DNA of 64,000 nt, taken from assembly GCA_030704615.1 (NCBI GenBank), contig CM060734.1:8122001-8186000 (forward strand). The letters are read 5' to 3'. A program made the translations under genes and the position numbers. Under the pieces are notes generated by a model. The model saw only the letters and a list, made by a program, of their open reading frames with translations. It was not told the DNA's origin and did no database searches. This DNA comes from Takakia lepidozioides. Its lineage: Eukaryota; Streptophyta; Takakiopsida; Takakiales; Takakiaceae. Shown here in pieces: positions 30,308-41,643 of the stretch (within the stretch, counting starts at the first letter, position 1; each line of letters opens with the position of its first letter).

Positions 30308-33300
30308 ATGCAGGCTCTGAGTAGGGCTGCGCTTTTTGGGGCAGCTTACTTGGTTTTCTTACTACATCTTTGTGGTGCTTCCGAGTATGATCACAAGGTC
30401 AGCCCCATTCTGTGCTGCTAGGTGTACGCGCTGCAGAAGTTGTGGTGGTGACTTTAGCTTTCAATGTGTTGTGTGATGGCCTTATTTGCACTCCTGCATA
30501 TGTCGTTCTGCTTCCCAGAATCTACAGATTTTCCAGAAGGAGAGAAATCTGTTTCTTGGGATTAACTTCTTTGGCTCTGTCTCATAGCAGTTTTGATACA
30601 CGCTCCCTTGCTTGTTGAGACTGCAAGTCCTCTTTCTGAGTTCGCTAAATCAGAAAGTCGTGAAGTGAGGAAATTTGTGTTGTCCAGCTGGTGGTGAGGC
30701 TAGCAAGCTGGGGGCATATCTGGGGGCTTGATATGTCAGCTCTGGTTATTTTCTTGGATATCCAAATTTTCGCCGCAATGCTTGATTATGACTAGCCTCG
30801 TTGTGTAACGTTTTGAAAATCTATGAATGAGCATGTTGCCCTAAGTTGTTAATTCCGTTATCCACGAGGACCTGGACGAAATTGCTGATCTTTGCTTACT
30901 ACTTTTTCCTTGTCATTTAATCAGTATGAAGCAGGCGATCAGGTGAATCTGTGGGTGAACAAAGTGGGACCCTACAACAACCCCCAAGAAACATACAACT
31001 ACTACAGCTTGCCATTCTGCAGACCAGGGAGTGGAATTCAGAGTCACAAGTGGGGAGGACTTGGGGAGGTCCTGGAGGGGAATGAGCTCATTGACAGTGA
31101 AATTAACATCAAGTTTAAAAGTAAGTGTCCAAAAGCTGAAATGTCCAAAAGCATGTGCTCAACTTCAGGACTATTATGCCAAAAAAATTAGGTCATGCAC
31201 AGGGCTTGTCGCAGCTGAAACCATCCACCTAGATCTTGGAATTAATGCGCAATTAGGCTCAGGTGCTGATGTAATGGTCTGCAGTATAGAGTATAGCCAT
31301 CACATGGGAGCCACAGTGTTGGCAATGGAAAGAAACATGAATCAACTTAACTCTAATAGCGTTTGGAGGAAAACTGGAGGGACCAGCTTTGGACACTGTT
31401 ATGGACCATTTCTCGACTTTGACTTCTCCAGCTGGATTGAAGCTCAATCGTTCCAATGGGTTGCCCTTGGCTGTCGGAGCTCTATGGCAGTTCCACACTG
31501 ACATTGTCTAAGGACCGGTCAAGCAAAGGCACAAGCATTGTCAAAAGAAAGCATATATGTATACTTGCATGTAGGTAAGTAAGATCTTGTAGTTTACAAG
31601 TGGTATTTCTTACCAGATTCGGTTGACAAGAAGATGATTTGCAAATTCGAGCTGGACAGCGAGAAGGCAGGGTTGTTCAAGGAAGCCATTGCCAACATGT
31701 ACTGGTTTGAGTTCTTCATGGGTGAGCCCATCTACTCAGTCCAACCCCTAATCCGAACTTGTTCTGGAGAGGAAGTACTTGCTGGGTTGTTGATCTCAAC
31801 GGCCTTCCTTCTTAGTTTATCAATAGGGTTTTTCATCTTGGATATGCCATTGTGGGGCCCATCAACTTCTCATCAATGGCCTACTTCTGAAGCCAGCAGT
31901 ACATTTTTAAGTCTTAGTGGGTATCAATTGGGTTCACAAGTCTTATGGAAGCTCATATCTAAGTGCTAATAATCTACTCTGTCATGAAGCCTTTGTATTG
32001 TAAGCTCATTGTAGTGCTAATAATCTACTCTGTCATGAAGCCTGGTAAGCTCATTGTAGGGATTTCACATTAATGAGCTCTTGATCTGATTCTTGTTTGG
32101 TTTTGTGGTTGTGCATCGTATGACGGGAAAAGTTCAGATGACCTGCCACTTTGGGGTACGTCCTGCCCACTCTGCTCGTCATCTGGATCCCTCTTGCTTG
32201 TGTGCTACAGTCTGAATATGCATCTCTGCCCAAGCCTTTCTGGATCTATGGCAGGATGGTGGCCTCTTTGTTTGGCCATTTTTTGGGCCGTCATCTTAGG
32301 CATTGAAGCTGTTACATGCAGGGTTCGTGGGGGAGCACCATCCAGAGAAGGAGAATGAAGATTCAAAGCATTTGATTTCCACCCACAAAAGCTTTGTTGT
32401 TAAATACAACAAAGACCAGGTGCGTCTTCCTCAAGAACCCCCTGGAGGATGCCATGTTTGGTTCATGTGCCCTTGATTATATCAGTGTCAGCTGATTGCA
32501 AGTGTTTATCTACCTTACAAATCTCTCCTTCTGGTGGGGTTAAGTTACGAACTTCTACTGGTTTGTATAACTGCCATGGATACTGTCTCATCTTTTGGCT
32601 AGAATTAGCATGTAATTCTGGAGCTATGCACATAGTTGATCTATGGTTTGTATACTGCACGGACGCTTTAGCACCTTCTTTCAAGCCCAGCATTATCACA
32701 TCACAGAGATTTACTGCTTGGATTTACCAAGCTTGTCCGTTTGGCTGTTGTTATGTGGTCTTGCAGATCATTCAAGTGAACCTGACTCAAGAGAATCTGC
32801 AGCCCGTCATATCTGGAAAGACTGTGGAGCTCACGTATGCTGTCAAGTGGGTGGAGACCAACACCTCTTTTGCCAGGCGATTTGATGCCTATTTGGACTA
32901 CCCCTTCTTTGAACATCAGGTACTGGAAACTTCATGCATGAGTTATCTCATAGCTTGATCTGACACTGGGTCAATGTGATTTACCATGCTTCCTGTGCTT
33001 TACATGAATCTCAGACATATAGTCTGAAATGTTTTTCTCAAGCTCTTAGATAAGATCACATGTACTTTCAGCATGCCCTCTGTTTTGTAGCTTCCCCCAT
33101 CAGAAGCCTAATGTACTCGATAATGTGCAGATCCACTGGTTCTCCATATTCAACTCCTTCATGATGGTCATCTTCCTGACTGGGCTTGTTTCCATGATTC
33201 TGATGCGAACACTTCGGAATGATTATGCCAAGTATGCCCGCGAGGAAGATGATTTGGAAACACTGGTAATTGAGGCATTTATTTCACAATTGTGGCTTTC

Positions 33301-36300
33301 TTGTATGCTGTTAGTGGTTGAAACCAGCTTTGAGTGAGCATAGCTTGAAGTCAGCTGTACAGTGGATCATTTGGTGTCCATATATCACAATACAAGTGAA
33401 CTCTCCACTGCTTATGTTTAAAGAGCATTTGATGAATCCTGACCTCAATTTGTACCTCACAGCAGATAGAGAGAGCAAGTTGGAAGCTAAAATGGATCTT
33501 CACTTTTGGTATCCGTCATATATTAAAGGACGCTGATTTCTCTTGCTGTCAATACGTGAAGGAATAGCCAATTGACTTCGCAGACTCCTAGGCAAAGTTT
33601 GTTCCTTTGTTGTGATTTCATGAGTTGTGATGACCATGCTGCCTGCTAATGGATGTTGGTTGAAGGTTAAAGCATATTGTAGACTACTTGGCCATTGGCT
33701 ATGAATTTGGTTGACCCTGACAAGGCCATACCTACCTTCATGTTGTTAGAGTCTGGGAGCTGATGGACAGATGGTGGCACATGGCTCCCTCATCTGCAGG
33801 AAAGGGATGTAAGCGAAGAGTCAGGCTGGAAGTTGGTTCATGGAGATGTATTTCGGTCTCCCCGCAATCTGGTTCTCTTATCATCGTTGGTGGGGACAGG
33901 AGCTCAGCTCGCAACGCTTGTGTTGCTTGTGATTCTTCTAGCGATTGTTGGCATGCTTTATGTAGGGTATGTCCAATGCTTTGGGAACTGCATGTTGATG
34001 ACTTTTGGATTAGTTATACTAGCAGTTGCCGTGGTTAGCAGAGGTGTGAGGGTATTGTTGAAAATGTGAGGGAGACTTTATATGCTGCAGGATGTATCTA
34101 GAAACTTCTAAGCAGTGACCTTCCATACAATATCTGATGACAAATACTTCCCACAAATCTTACAGTTCATGTCAGCAGCAATATGTTTGTGAGAGTAATT
34201 GTTTAGTGACCAGTTTGGGCAGAGGAGTGGCTGACAATCAGTTTACGGCGGTGTGGTGACACTCACAACAATACATGTTTATGGAGGTCCAATGTTTGGA
34301 TGACAGTAGTGCTTTACCTTGTACGGATGTTGTCCATATGCACAAAAACCCGAGTACAAATAGAGGCCTAGGACCGAGTCATAGACCACTTAGTTCTAGG
34401 GGACAGCTTCTCTGGATATATGGACAGGAACTTTCAAAAGCCTTTTCACAGACTAGCACCTACGCGGAGAAACTTGGCCATTGCATTGTGTGTCTCTGTT
34501 CTGACAAGATTTGCACAACGTGGTCACAGACGTGGAGCTATTGTAACAACTTTCATCGTGTGCTATGCACTGACATCTTTTATATCAGGATATGTGAGTG
34601 GAGGTTTCTACTCTCGCAATGATGGTAATGTCACCGCAGCTTTTCTTATTGTCAAGTTGAGGTTGCTCTGGTCTTAATACGTAGGGTTAAAGCAGTGTTA
34701 TGATGCAACATGCCCTGAAATAGCTTTTTTGCCCCCTTGTACAAATTAAGATTGAGAATGCTCACAATTGAAGAATAAATTTAACGAATCATCTAAATAT
34801 CACCAGTAAATAGTTGAGTATGTGGCACTTCTGTTTTACTGGAGTGAGCTCATCGTGATTTAGAGAAATAATTCCAAAGAACTCATTAAGTGCAACCTCT
34901 CACAGTTCTGTGTTCCCAAATTGCTGCAGGAAAGCACTGGATCAAATCAATGCTTCTCACTGCTTCTTTGTTCCCATTCACATGCTTTGGTATCGGCTTC
35001 CTCTTGAATACTGTCGCCATCTTCTATCATTCCCTGGCGGCAATTCCATTTGGCACCATGGTCAGTGTTATATTTCCAAACTGCCCACTGCCAAATTGTT
35101 TCTGCCATGGCAAGTAGAAAGAAGGAAACCCATGTGGTTCCAACCTTTCTATTCTTAGCTATTTGCAAGGATTTCCATGCCAGTGAGGAAGAACCGATAT
35201 TTTGCAGTCGGCTCATGTTGACCAATCTGAAGTACTCTGTAGTTTTACAATTGCAGTCAATGTTGATGGGATGTTTCAGGTGGTGGTTTTTGTTATCTGG
35301 GCCTTCATATCGTTTCCTTTGGCTCTTCTGGGGACAGTGGTGGGCCGCAACTGGAGTGGGGTCCCTGACAATCCTTGCAGGGTTAAAACCATTCCACGCC
35401 CAATCCCTGAGAAGAAGTGGTATCTGACACCTTCAGTGGTTGCTCTCATGGGTGGATTACTTCCTTTTGGAAGCATCTTCATTGAAATGTACTTTGTGTT
35501 CACCTCTTTCTGGAATTACAAGGTACAGCCGAAGTCATGATACTTATGAATGAGCGTGTGAAAGTCATTGATGATTATTTCTGATGATCCGAGTGTAGTT
35601 GTTATTCTGGGCTTTGTTAGTTTCAAAGACATTGGGAACAAGGTAGAACTTGTGGAATACGGTATACTGTAGTTTTTCCTGCCTGCATGTGTTTCATGTA
35701 CCTTCGTCAAGGTAGTAGCTATGTTTGCACTAGCAGGTACAATCACAGGTTACTCTCCAGATGATCAAATTTGGGCAGAGTTATGAGTAGCATTTGGTGC
35801 CCCAATTTGATAGATGCTGGTTTTACATTCTTTTAAGCTGTTGCAGGGTCATGCTCCTAGCAGTGGATGGGAATACCCGAAGTAGTTCGGAATGCTTTCT
35901 CATAGCTTCTTCAGCTTTTCCCTTTTCTTCTTATGTTTTTTCTTAGAACGTAGGAATTCTTATCTTCCTGAGGAGTGGGTGTGTCATGTGCGTCCTTGAC
36001 ATTACTTGTGCACGTCGATGTTTGTGGCAGGTGTACTATGTGTATGGGTTTATGTTCCTGGTGTTTTTGATACTTGTCATAGTGACAGTCTGTGTGACCA
36101 TTGTGGGGACCTACTTTTTGTTGAATGCCGAGAACTATCACTGGCAATGGACATCCTTCTTCTCAGCAGCATCAACAGCGGGTTATGTGTACCTTTACTC
36201 AATATATTACTATTTCATGAAGACAAAGATGTCAGGGTTCTTCCAAACGAATTTCTACTTCGGCTACACTCTCATGTTCTGCCTTGGTCTGGGCATTCTT

Positions 36301-36784
36301 TGTGGTAAATGGAGATGTCCTTTGCCCCTGTTGAGCTAAGCTTGGTTTCAAACTGCAAACTGTGTAGAACCATTCGTTAAGTGTCATCATTTCATGCGTG
36401 ACCTAGGTTGGAACATAAATTTTCCACCAGGGTATCATTTTGGGGCCTAGGAATCCTACGGCCTAATTTGGAAGTGTGTCAAGTGTATAAGCACAGGGAG
36501 TAGCAGAGACTTTGAAGCAACGAGTCTGTTGTCCTCGTCAAAATTTCTCTCTACGTGGTAGATTAGCAAGATATAAGTTACTTTGAAAGTCCATTTTTCC
36601 ACAGTAAGAGTTTTCATAATCTAGACACATTTTGAAGGATGCAACCTGGGAGTCGTCAATATGGCTTGGAGCCAGATATTCCACTGCTGCTTCTAACAGT
36701 GCCAATATTTCTGCAGGTGCTGTTGGTTATCTAGGCTCATCTGTGTTTGTACGGCGTATCTACCGGAACATCAAGTGTGATTGA
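30308..36784 (+). CDS. TM9SF: Transmembrane 9 superfamily protein (TM9SF/EMP70 family)
   Basis: This is a Golgi/endosomal nine-pass membrane protein, with family roles in membrane-protein sorting and Golgi organisation. There are thirteen GT/AG exons: 30308-30397, 30925-31120, 31617-31721, 32138-32155, 32322-32419, 32767-32919, 33131-33265, 33800-33966, 34530-34624, 34930-35060, 35280-35522, 36031-36304 and 36717-36784. They join in frame to 590 aa, the length of plant TMN proteins. A signal peptide (about 1-24) is followed by the lumenal domain ([41 protein letters not shown]). Nine hydrophobic spans start at [12 protein letters not shown], with the conserved [55 protein letters not shown] and [12 protein letters not shown]. 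The C-terminus IKCD fits the KXD/E motif that holds TM9SF proteins in the Golgi. Exon 4 is only 18 nt but is needed to keep the frame and DDLPLWG. Confidence 0.96.
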
Positions 36785-38119
36785 GGCGGTGAAGACTCTT
36801 CATCTTTTGTGATGACCTATGGGGTTTTGATGTGCTGCCAGCCCTTGCTTTTCACAAGGGCTATAGGAATTTCTGTCATATGTGACTAGCCTTTTTTGGC
36901 AGTTGATTAAATACTTAGTCCCTTCAGAGAGAGGCAGTGTCAGGTACCCCTTAATCTGGGCTAGAGAGAGCACAAGTTTCTCGTCTGGCTACACAAGTGG
37001 AGCATGGAAGTGAGTCCATGCTGTTGAAATTTGAATCTGTAGGGCCATAGCACCATCTGTCCGGGGAAAGCCTGCTCTTTCTTTATTTCTTTCGAACTGC
37101 TTGAGGGATGATGTCATCATTTCGAATTCTTAGCTAAGCCTCATGATACAGGGGTCCCTTGAGTGCCATTGTCTCACTGGACAGGTTTGTGATGCAGAAT
37201 TATCTGGATACGCTGGCTTGTAGCATATTGCCATTATTTGTGGACTTAGCTACATACCGTAGGCAGCAACTTTTAGTAGTTTCTTTTTCCTTTTCCTTAG
37301 CTCATGATTTGTTAGGACGAAGCTGTGATTTTACTAGTTTTTCCGGTCTTGATGCGCCACTGGGTTAGTTTCAGTTGGGTGGTTTTTCTGATATAAACTC
37401 TTGTCAGGATAGCCTTCAAGCATGCGAGCCAAGTTTTGGTGGTATGTCCTGTGCTTCCATCCTGCCAGTCTGTGTACTGGAATGGCTATGTGAGAGCTTT
37501 CCATGTGCACACATCTTCATCTTCAGTGGCTGATCTGCAAGCCCAATTGACACTGATGATCAGCTAGGTCACAGATGGCCGAAGTCTTCAAGTTCAAGTG
37601 CTTCTTTTGAAAAATTGCAGTATACAGAATAGTTTCATTAATTTACAAGAAATCCCGCTCCTTGGGTGAGGCTGGATGATGCTGGATGATGCTGGACTCT
37701 CTTCTTCAGAATGTGGTTGTTTGATTTCTTTGTTTTTGATGCTAACCCTTTGTGCTGCTGATCACAACTCTCTACCATGAGAGTCACTGCCTTCATATTC
37801 ATGTACATGTATGTGTTTCTCCTATCATCCAATGGAAGCATGTGAATAGCAGCCCATTTTCAATGAGACATGGAAACTTGAACTGTTCAACCTTACAGAC
37901 TTAGGAGTCAAAATGATTCATTTTAGGGTTTGGAACAATAGACAATATTGTGATATCCAATAGCTAGATGCTGAGCAATCCCCATAGTGGAGGATATGCC
38001 CAGCTTTACTTGCTCCTGGGTTCCAACAATTGGATACGTAAAGATGCAAATTAAAAACTTCAGGATCCGAGCACTGAATCCGAACACTGACTCATTCCAC
38101 ACAAAAAGGGCAACTGTTA
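36785..38119. other. 3' UTR and intergenic sequence, no gene seen
   Basis: The sequence downstream of the TM9SF stop has no credible coding frame. A GATGATGCTGGAT duplication lies at 37674-37694. It ends at the stop codon of the minus-strand gene below, so it contains both 3' ends. Confidence 0.4.
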
Positions 38120-38988
38120 TCACAATCCTCGAAGTGCCCTGGCTCTTGCCTGGTGTAGGAGTAAACTCTGGACTTTCTGCTTATTCGTCATGGCTCTCTT
38201 GACCACACCAAGCTGTGTGCGTGCATATTCAGGCCTCTTCATTTGCAGCTGCACCTGTTCCTCTCCAGCTGCTCCAGAGTCATCTTTTGCCTTCTCTGTT
38301 CTGCATCCCCGCTTCCTCTTTCCACTGTGCAGCTGGACCTCTTTCTCTCCAACTGTTCCAGAGTCATCTTTTTCCTTCTGTTGCTTTCCTCCTGTCATAA
38401 AATGAGAACAAGTAGGTGGGGGAAGGGAAATCAACTCACTACAGAGGCCATGAAATACATATCTGAACCAAAAAGTTTCATATTGATCACGACATTGTCT
38501 TGAAATTTCCTTGTACTAGTCAGTTTCTATCTTGCAATCTCATGCAGTCTGGAATCCATGCAATTGTTAGCTCCCTTGAACTGTATCATAGATCATCTAA
38601 CCTTCAGATGCCAGATGAAGGAAGTTTTGGGTTGAGTATATATAACCCACTGACAAGGGAATAGCACTGTGCATCAGACTTCAGAAACTGACAGAATGTA
38701 GATCACATAACTAGCTTTCTACCTGGACTTTGTGAGTTGCTTACCAGGGGGCTTGTCTGATGGCTCCGATGATGCAACGGCGGATGACGGGGTCAAAGAG
38801 CTCTTCTTAGCTGTCACACTCAGCGATTGTTGGTTTCCTCGGTTTCCTGCACTCTCCACTCCAGTAGACAACTTGTGGAAGGAGTTTGATGCCTCGCCTT
38901 GTTCTCCAGTTCTTGCAAGAGCAGGGCGCACCATGCAGCTCCAACATCTTGGCACATGGCACCTCGAAGGCACCTCAATGGCACCTCT
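38120..38988 (-). CDS. Partial unknown gene, last two exons visible
   Basis: Exon A (38988-38745) and exon B (38391-38120) on the minus strand are bounded by CTTCACAG, a GTAAGC donor and a TTATGACAG acceptor. They join in frame through DKPPG|GKQQKEKD. Exon A encodes a Ser/Thr-rich segment after RCHVPRCWSCMVRP. Exon B encodes a Lys/Gln-rich tail with an internal repeat (KDDSGTVGEKEVQLHSGKRK and KDDSGAAGEEQVQLQMKR). Basic clusters such as GKRKRG look like nuclear localisation signals. About 173 codons are seen; upstream exons were not found with certainty. A frame at 39067-39318 (MDYAVWDTKKYAYES) may belong to it, but no clean donor was found. No domain is recognised. Confidence 0.5.
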
Positions 38989-39463
38989 CTGTGAAGGAAA
39001 AGAGATTTAAATGTTACAAAAGAAGTCTGCCAACAAAAGCCTTTGGGTGATGCACAAGTTACAAGACTAAGCCTCAAGATCATTTATCAGCCGACGTAAC
39101 TCTAACATGGTGTGCATGAAAAGGTTAGTAGATTCATAAGCATATTTCTTGGTGTCCCAAACAGCATAATCCATTTTGCATTTCAAGTCGCAAGAGGTGG
39201 AATCAGGCCACATAATTTGTGGCCTCGACTGGGTAGGTGAACTAGACATGAGCCAACAACAACCATAATTATCTTGACCGGGGCAGACCACTTGTGACAA
39301 TAATGCAGCAAACACCACATGGCACAGGGGTGTCTTGAACAGATTGTGTCCAAAGCCAATGCATTGCTGAGTAATTATAGGTCTATGAGAAAATGTGTTG
39401 CAACTTGAACCAAGTAACTAAAAGAACCTCAAGCAATCACAGTATCAGAAGTAAACCTTGGAG
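38989..39463 (-). other. Possible upstream exon region of the unknown gene
   Basis: A minus frame at 39318-39067 has protein-like composition (LKCKMDYAVWDTKKYAYEST, then LELRRLINDLEA). It ends in a stop without an obvious GT donor. It could be an exon of the 38.1-39.0 kb gene or a separate short gene piece. Nothing else is seen here. Confidence 0.25.
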
Positions 39464-39730
39464 CAGTGTTTTTTTTTCTGGCGAATAATCGCCAGATTTC
39501 GACCTGGAAAATGGGTCAGCTACTTTTACTAAATCAAGAAAATCGCCAGAAAGCGCCAAGGGATAAATACCAGGAGCCAGATTTGTCCTACGTGGACCTG
39601 TTAAATTATGACACCTGTAATATAGCCTCTTTTCCAGCTTTGTCACCTCGTTGTTCTCGCCACATGGGCGCTGGGTAGAATCTACATGTCGCCCTGCCAG
39701 CGATTTTGGAAAAGTGAAAAAAAAACACTG
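39464..39730. mobile_element. hAT-type MITE (267 bp) with 8 bp target duplication
   Basis: The element begins CAGTG-T9-C and ends G-A9-CACTG, giving 15 bp perfect terminal inverted repeats. It is flanked on both sides by CCTTGGAG (39456-39463 and 39731-39738), an exact 8 bp target duplication. CAGTG ends plus 8 bp duplications are the hallmark of hAT transposons. The left end also contains an internal hairpin, TCTGGCGA..TCGCCAGA, just inside the terminus. It has no transposase, so it is non-autonomous. Confidence 0.85.
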
Positions 39731-40071
39731 CCTTGGAGGCTGGGAAACTCCACATTTGGGCTGTCATATCCCCCACAATAGGAATAAGGTAAGTACTTAA
39801 TGCACATTTGACTGTACTTTTGCTGCATTCCGGCAGCCTGGGCTCCTCAGCAGGGGCCCTATCAAATCCTCCCCACTCCCTCTTACCTCAGTTTTAAATT
39901 CTAGTGACGAATGAAGGTCGGACAATAGTTTTAGCGTGAATAGGGTGCCCTAGGGCCACATCATTGTTGTCAGACATGTCATCAACATCACGCCACGTCG
40001 TCATCGTCTTAATGCATGTGCCAGCCTTGGAAACCTGGAAAAGGGCAAAGACGTAAGCTGGATTTTTTCAG

Positions 40072-40220
40072 GATATTGTTTTAGAGACTGTCCTTGCTGG
40101 CATGTATGTCAAGTGCGGGAGTATGAAGCATGCGCGTCATGTGTTCGAGAATAACTTATGGCTCAACCAAATGTGGTCTCCTGGAACACCATGATCGCGG
40201 GGGATGCTAGTCTGTGCCCA
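40072..40220 (+). pseudogene. PPR protein fragment with frameshift
   Basis: The frame from 40072 reads DIVLETVLAGMYVKCGSMKH, then ARHVFEN. After a shift near 40150 the sequence is MAQPNVVSWNTMIAGDA. Together this is one PLS-type pentatricopeptide repeat (L-motif MYxKCGxxxxARxVFxxM and the next xxVVSWNTMIxG). It is an isolated scrap in repeat-rich DNA, followed by unrelated sequence. Confidence 0.65.
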
Positions 40221-40309
40221 GTCCCGCGAGCCCAGGAGCCTGTGAGCCCAGTCCACGTGGCACGAGAATGGGGGAAGATGCAGGGTGTATTTCCGCGGAT
40301 AAGCACCCA

Positions 40310-40640
40310 TTACCGCATAAACACGGCAAACACGGCAAACACGGCAAACCCTAACCCTAACCCTTACCGACCTGCCATGTGCGTGCAGGGAAACAGGCTG
40401 GGAGTTAAGCTGGCGGAAACACGGCAAGCCCTAATCCCTAACCCTAACCCTTAGCAAAGTGCCATGTTCGTGCAGGAAAACAGACTGGGAATTAAGTTGA
40501 CGTCATTACCGTGGAAACACGGCAAACACGGCAAACCGGGGAAACACTGCAAATCCTAACCTCAAACCCTAACCCTAACCCTTAGCGAACTGCCACGTTC
40601 GTGCAAGGAAACAGGGCTGGGAATTAAGCGGGCGTCAGGC
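40310..40640. repeat. Diverged direct repeats with CACGGCAAA and CCCTAA blocks
   Basis: Three related units of roughly 110-140 bp (starting near 40320, 40415 and 40510) share the order (ACACGGCAA)n, then (CCCTAA)2-3, CCTTA(C/G), TGCCATGT/TGCCACGT, TTCGTGCAGGAAACAG and CTGGGAATTAAG. The hexamer is CCCTAA, not the plant heptamer. Confidence 0.6.
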
Positions 40641-40689
40641 ACATGAGAATTCAAAAGAATAAAATAAAATAATTAAAGGAATTTTATTT

Positions 40690-40965
40690 TTATTTTTCCC
40701 CCCCCCCCCCCCCCGGCATTTGGGTAGATGTCGTCAATGATCATCATGAAATCATGGTCATGAAGAAATTGAGTACGTTTACGCACTCACTTCTCCACGG
40801 GGGGAGGTTAAGAATAAAATAAAATAAAATATTTTTTATTTTTATTTTTTATTTTTTATTTTTTTTATTTTTTTTACACCCCCCCCCCCCCCCCCCGGAC
40901 GGAGAACTGAGTGCGTAAACACACTCAATTTCATGATGATCATCGACGACGACGACAATGTTGTG
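40690..40965. repeat. Foldback structure with poly-C and AT-rich core
   Basis: The left arm (about 40730-40800: TCAATGATCATCATGAAAT, then GAAATTGAGTACGTTTACGC and ACTCACTTCTCC) pairs with the right arm (about 40900-40955: GGAGAACTGAGTGCGTAAAC, ACACTCAATTTCATGATGA, TCATCGACGACGAC). Between them lies AT-rich sequence (AATAAAATAAAAT...TTTTTATTT), and C-runs flank it (C16 at about 40699-40714 and C18 at about 40878-40895). Confidence 0.6.
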
Positions 40966-41566
40966 CGGGTCCGGATTTTGACCGAGTACCCGGCGGGTTA
41001 GGGTCCGGGTCACCTATCCGGATCCGGACCCGTGCCATCACCAAAAACTCGAACCCTAAAAATAAACCCGGAAGTGGACCCGGACCCGCCAGCTAGGTCC
41101 GAAACCCGTTAAGACCCGCTACTCGTGGGCCAGAGTAGGTATAGCCAATTGGTATAGCCATCTTCCCTAGTTCACTAGTTGACTTTCTAGAGAGTTCTAC
41201 TTTCTAGATAGTTTTACGGTTGAAAAGCAACCCACTAGTAGGTGTGGCTGCTGCAGGAGTATATAGGAACAGTGACCAGATAAGGTTGGGGCTTGGTGAG
41301 AGTGGTGTCAAGTTATCTTACCACTAGTGTGAAACTAGCTAAGAAATAGATAGCTTTTACATATTGACATTTGGGATTGGCCCAAGTGTCAATCCAGGGG
41401 TCAAGGCAGATTTAGGCCCTGGAGTGGTTATCTTCACGGCAAGCGCGGGAGGCTCATCTTTCTCGAGTTGAGCCTCACCGCGCCTAGCTATGGCGCCGTA
41501 GTGTGGATTCCCCATGGCGTGGGGTGCACTTGGCTTGACTTGTATTTGAGTGATGAGGTTATATAT
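40966..41566. other. GGGTCCGG-rich repeat and unassigned sequence
   Basis: GGGTCCGGGT/ACCCGGACCC-type degenerate repeats occupy 40966-41130. The remaining 430 bp has no ORF. It might be the start of an LTR-type element whose gag-like piece lies at 44.5 kb, but no LTR pair was found. Confidence 0.3.
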
Positions 41567-41643
41567 GCATGAGTTTATGCTTCAGTTTTGTGAGCTTGCA
41601 TGAGTTTATGCTTCAGCTTTGTGAGCTTGCATGAGCTTGTGCT
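41567..41643. repeat. 31 bp tandem repeat, about 2.5 copies
   Basis: Copies starting GCATGAGTTTATGCTTCAG occur at 41567 and 41598, with a partial third at 41629. The period is 31 bp. Confidence 0.75.
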
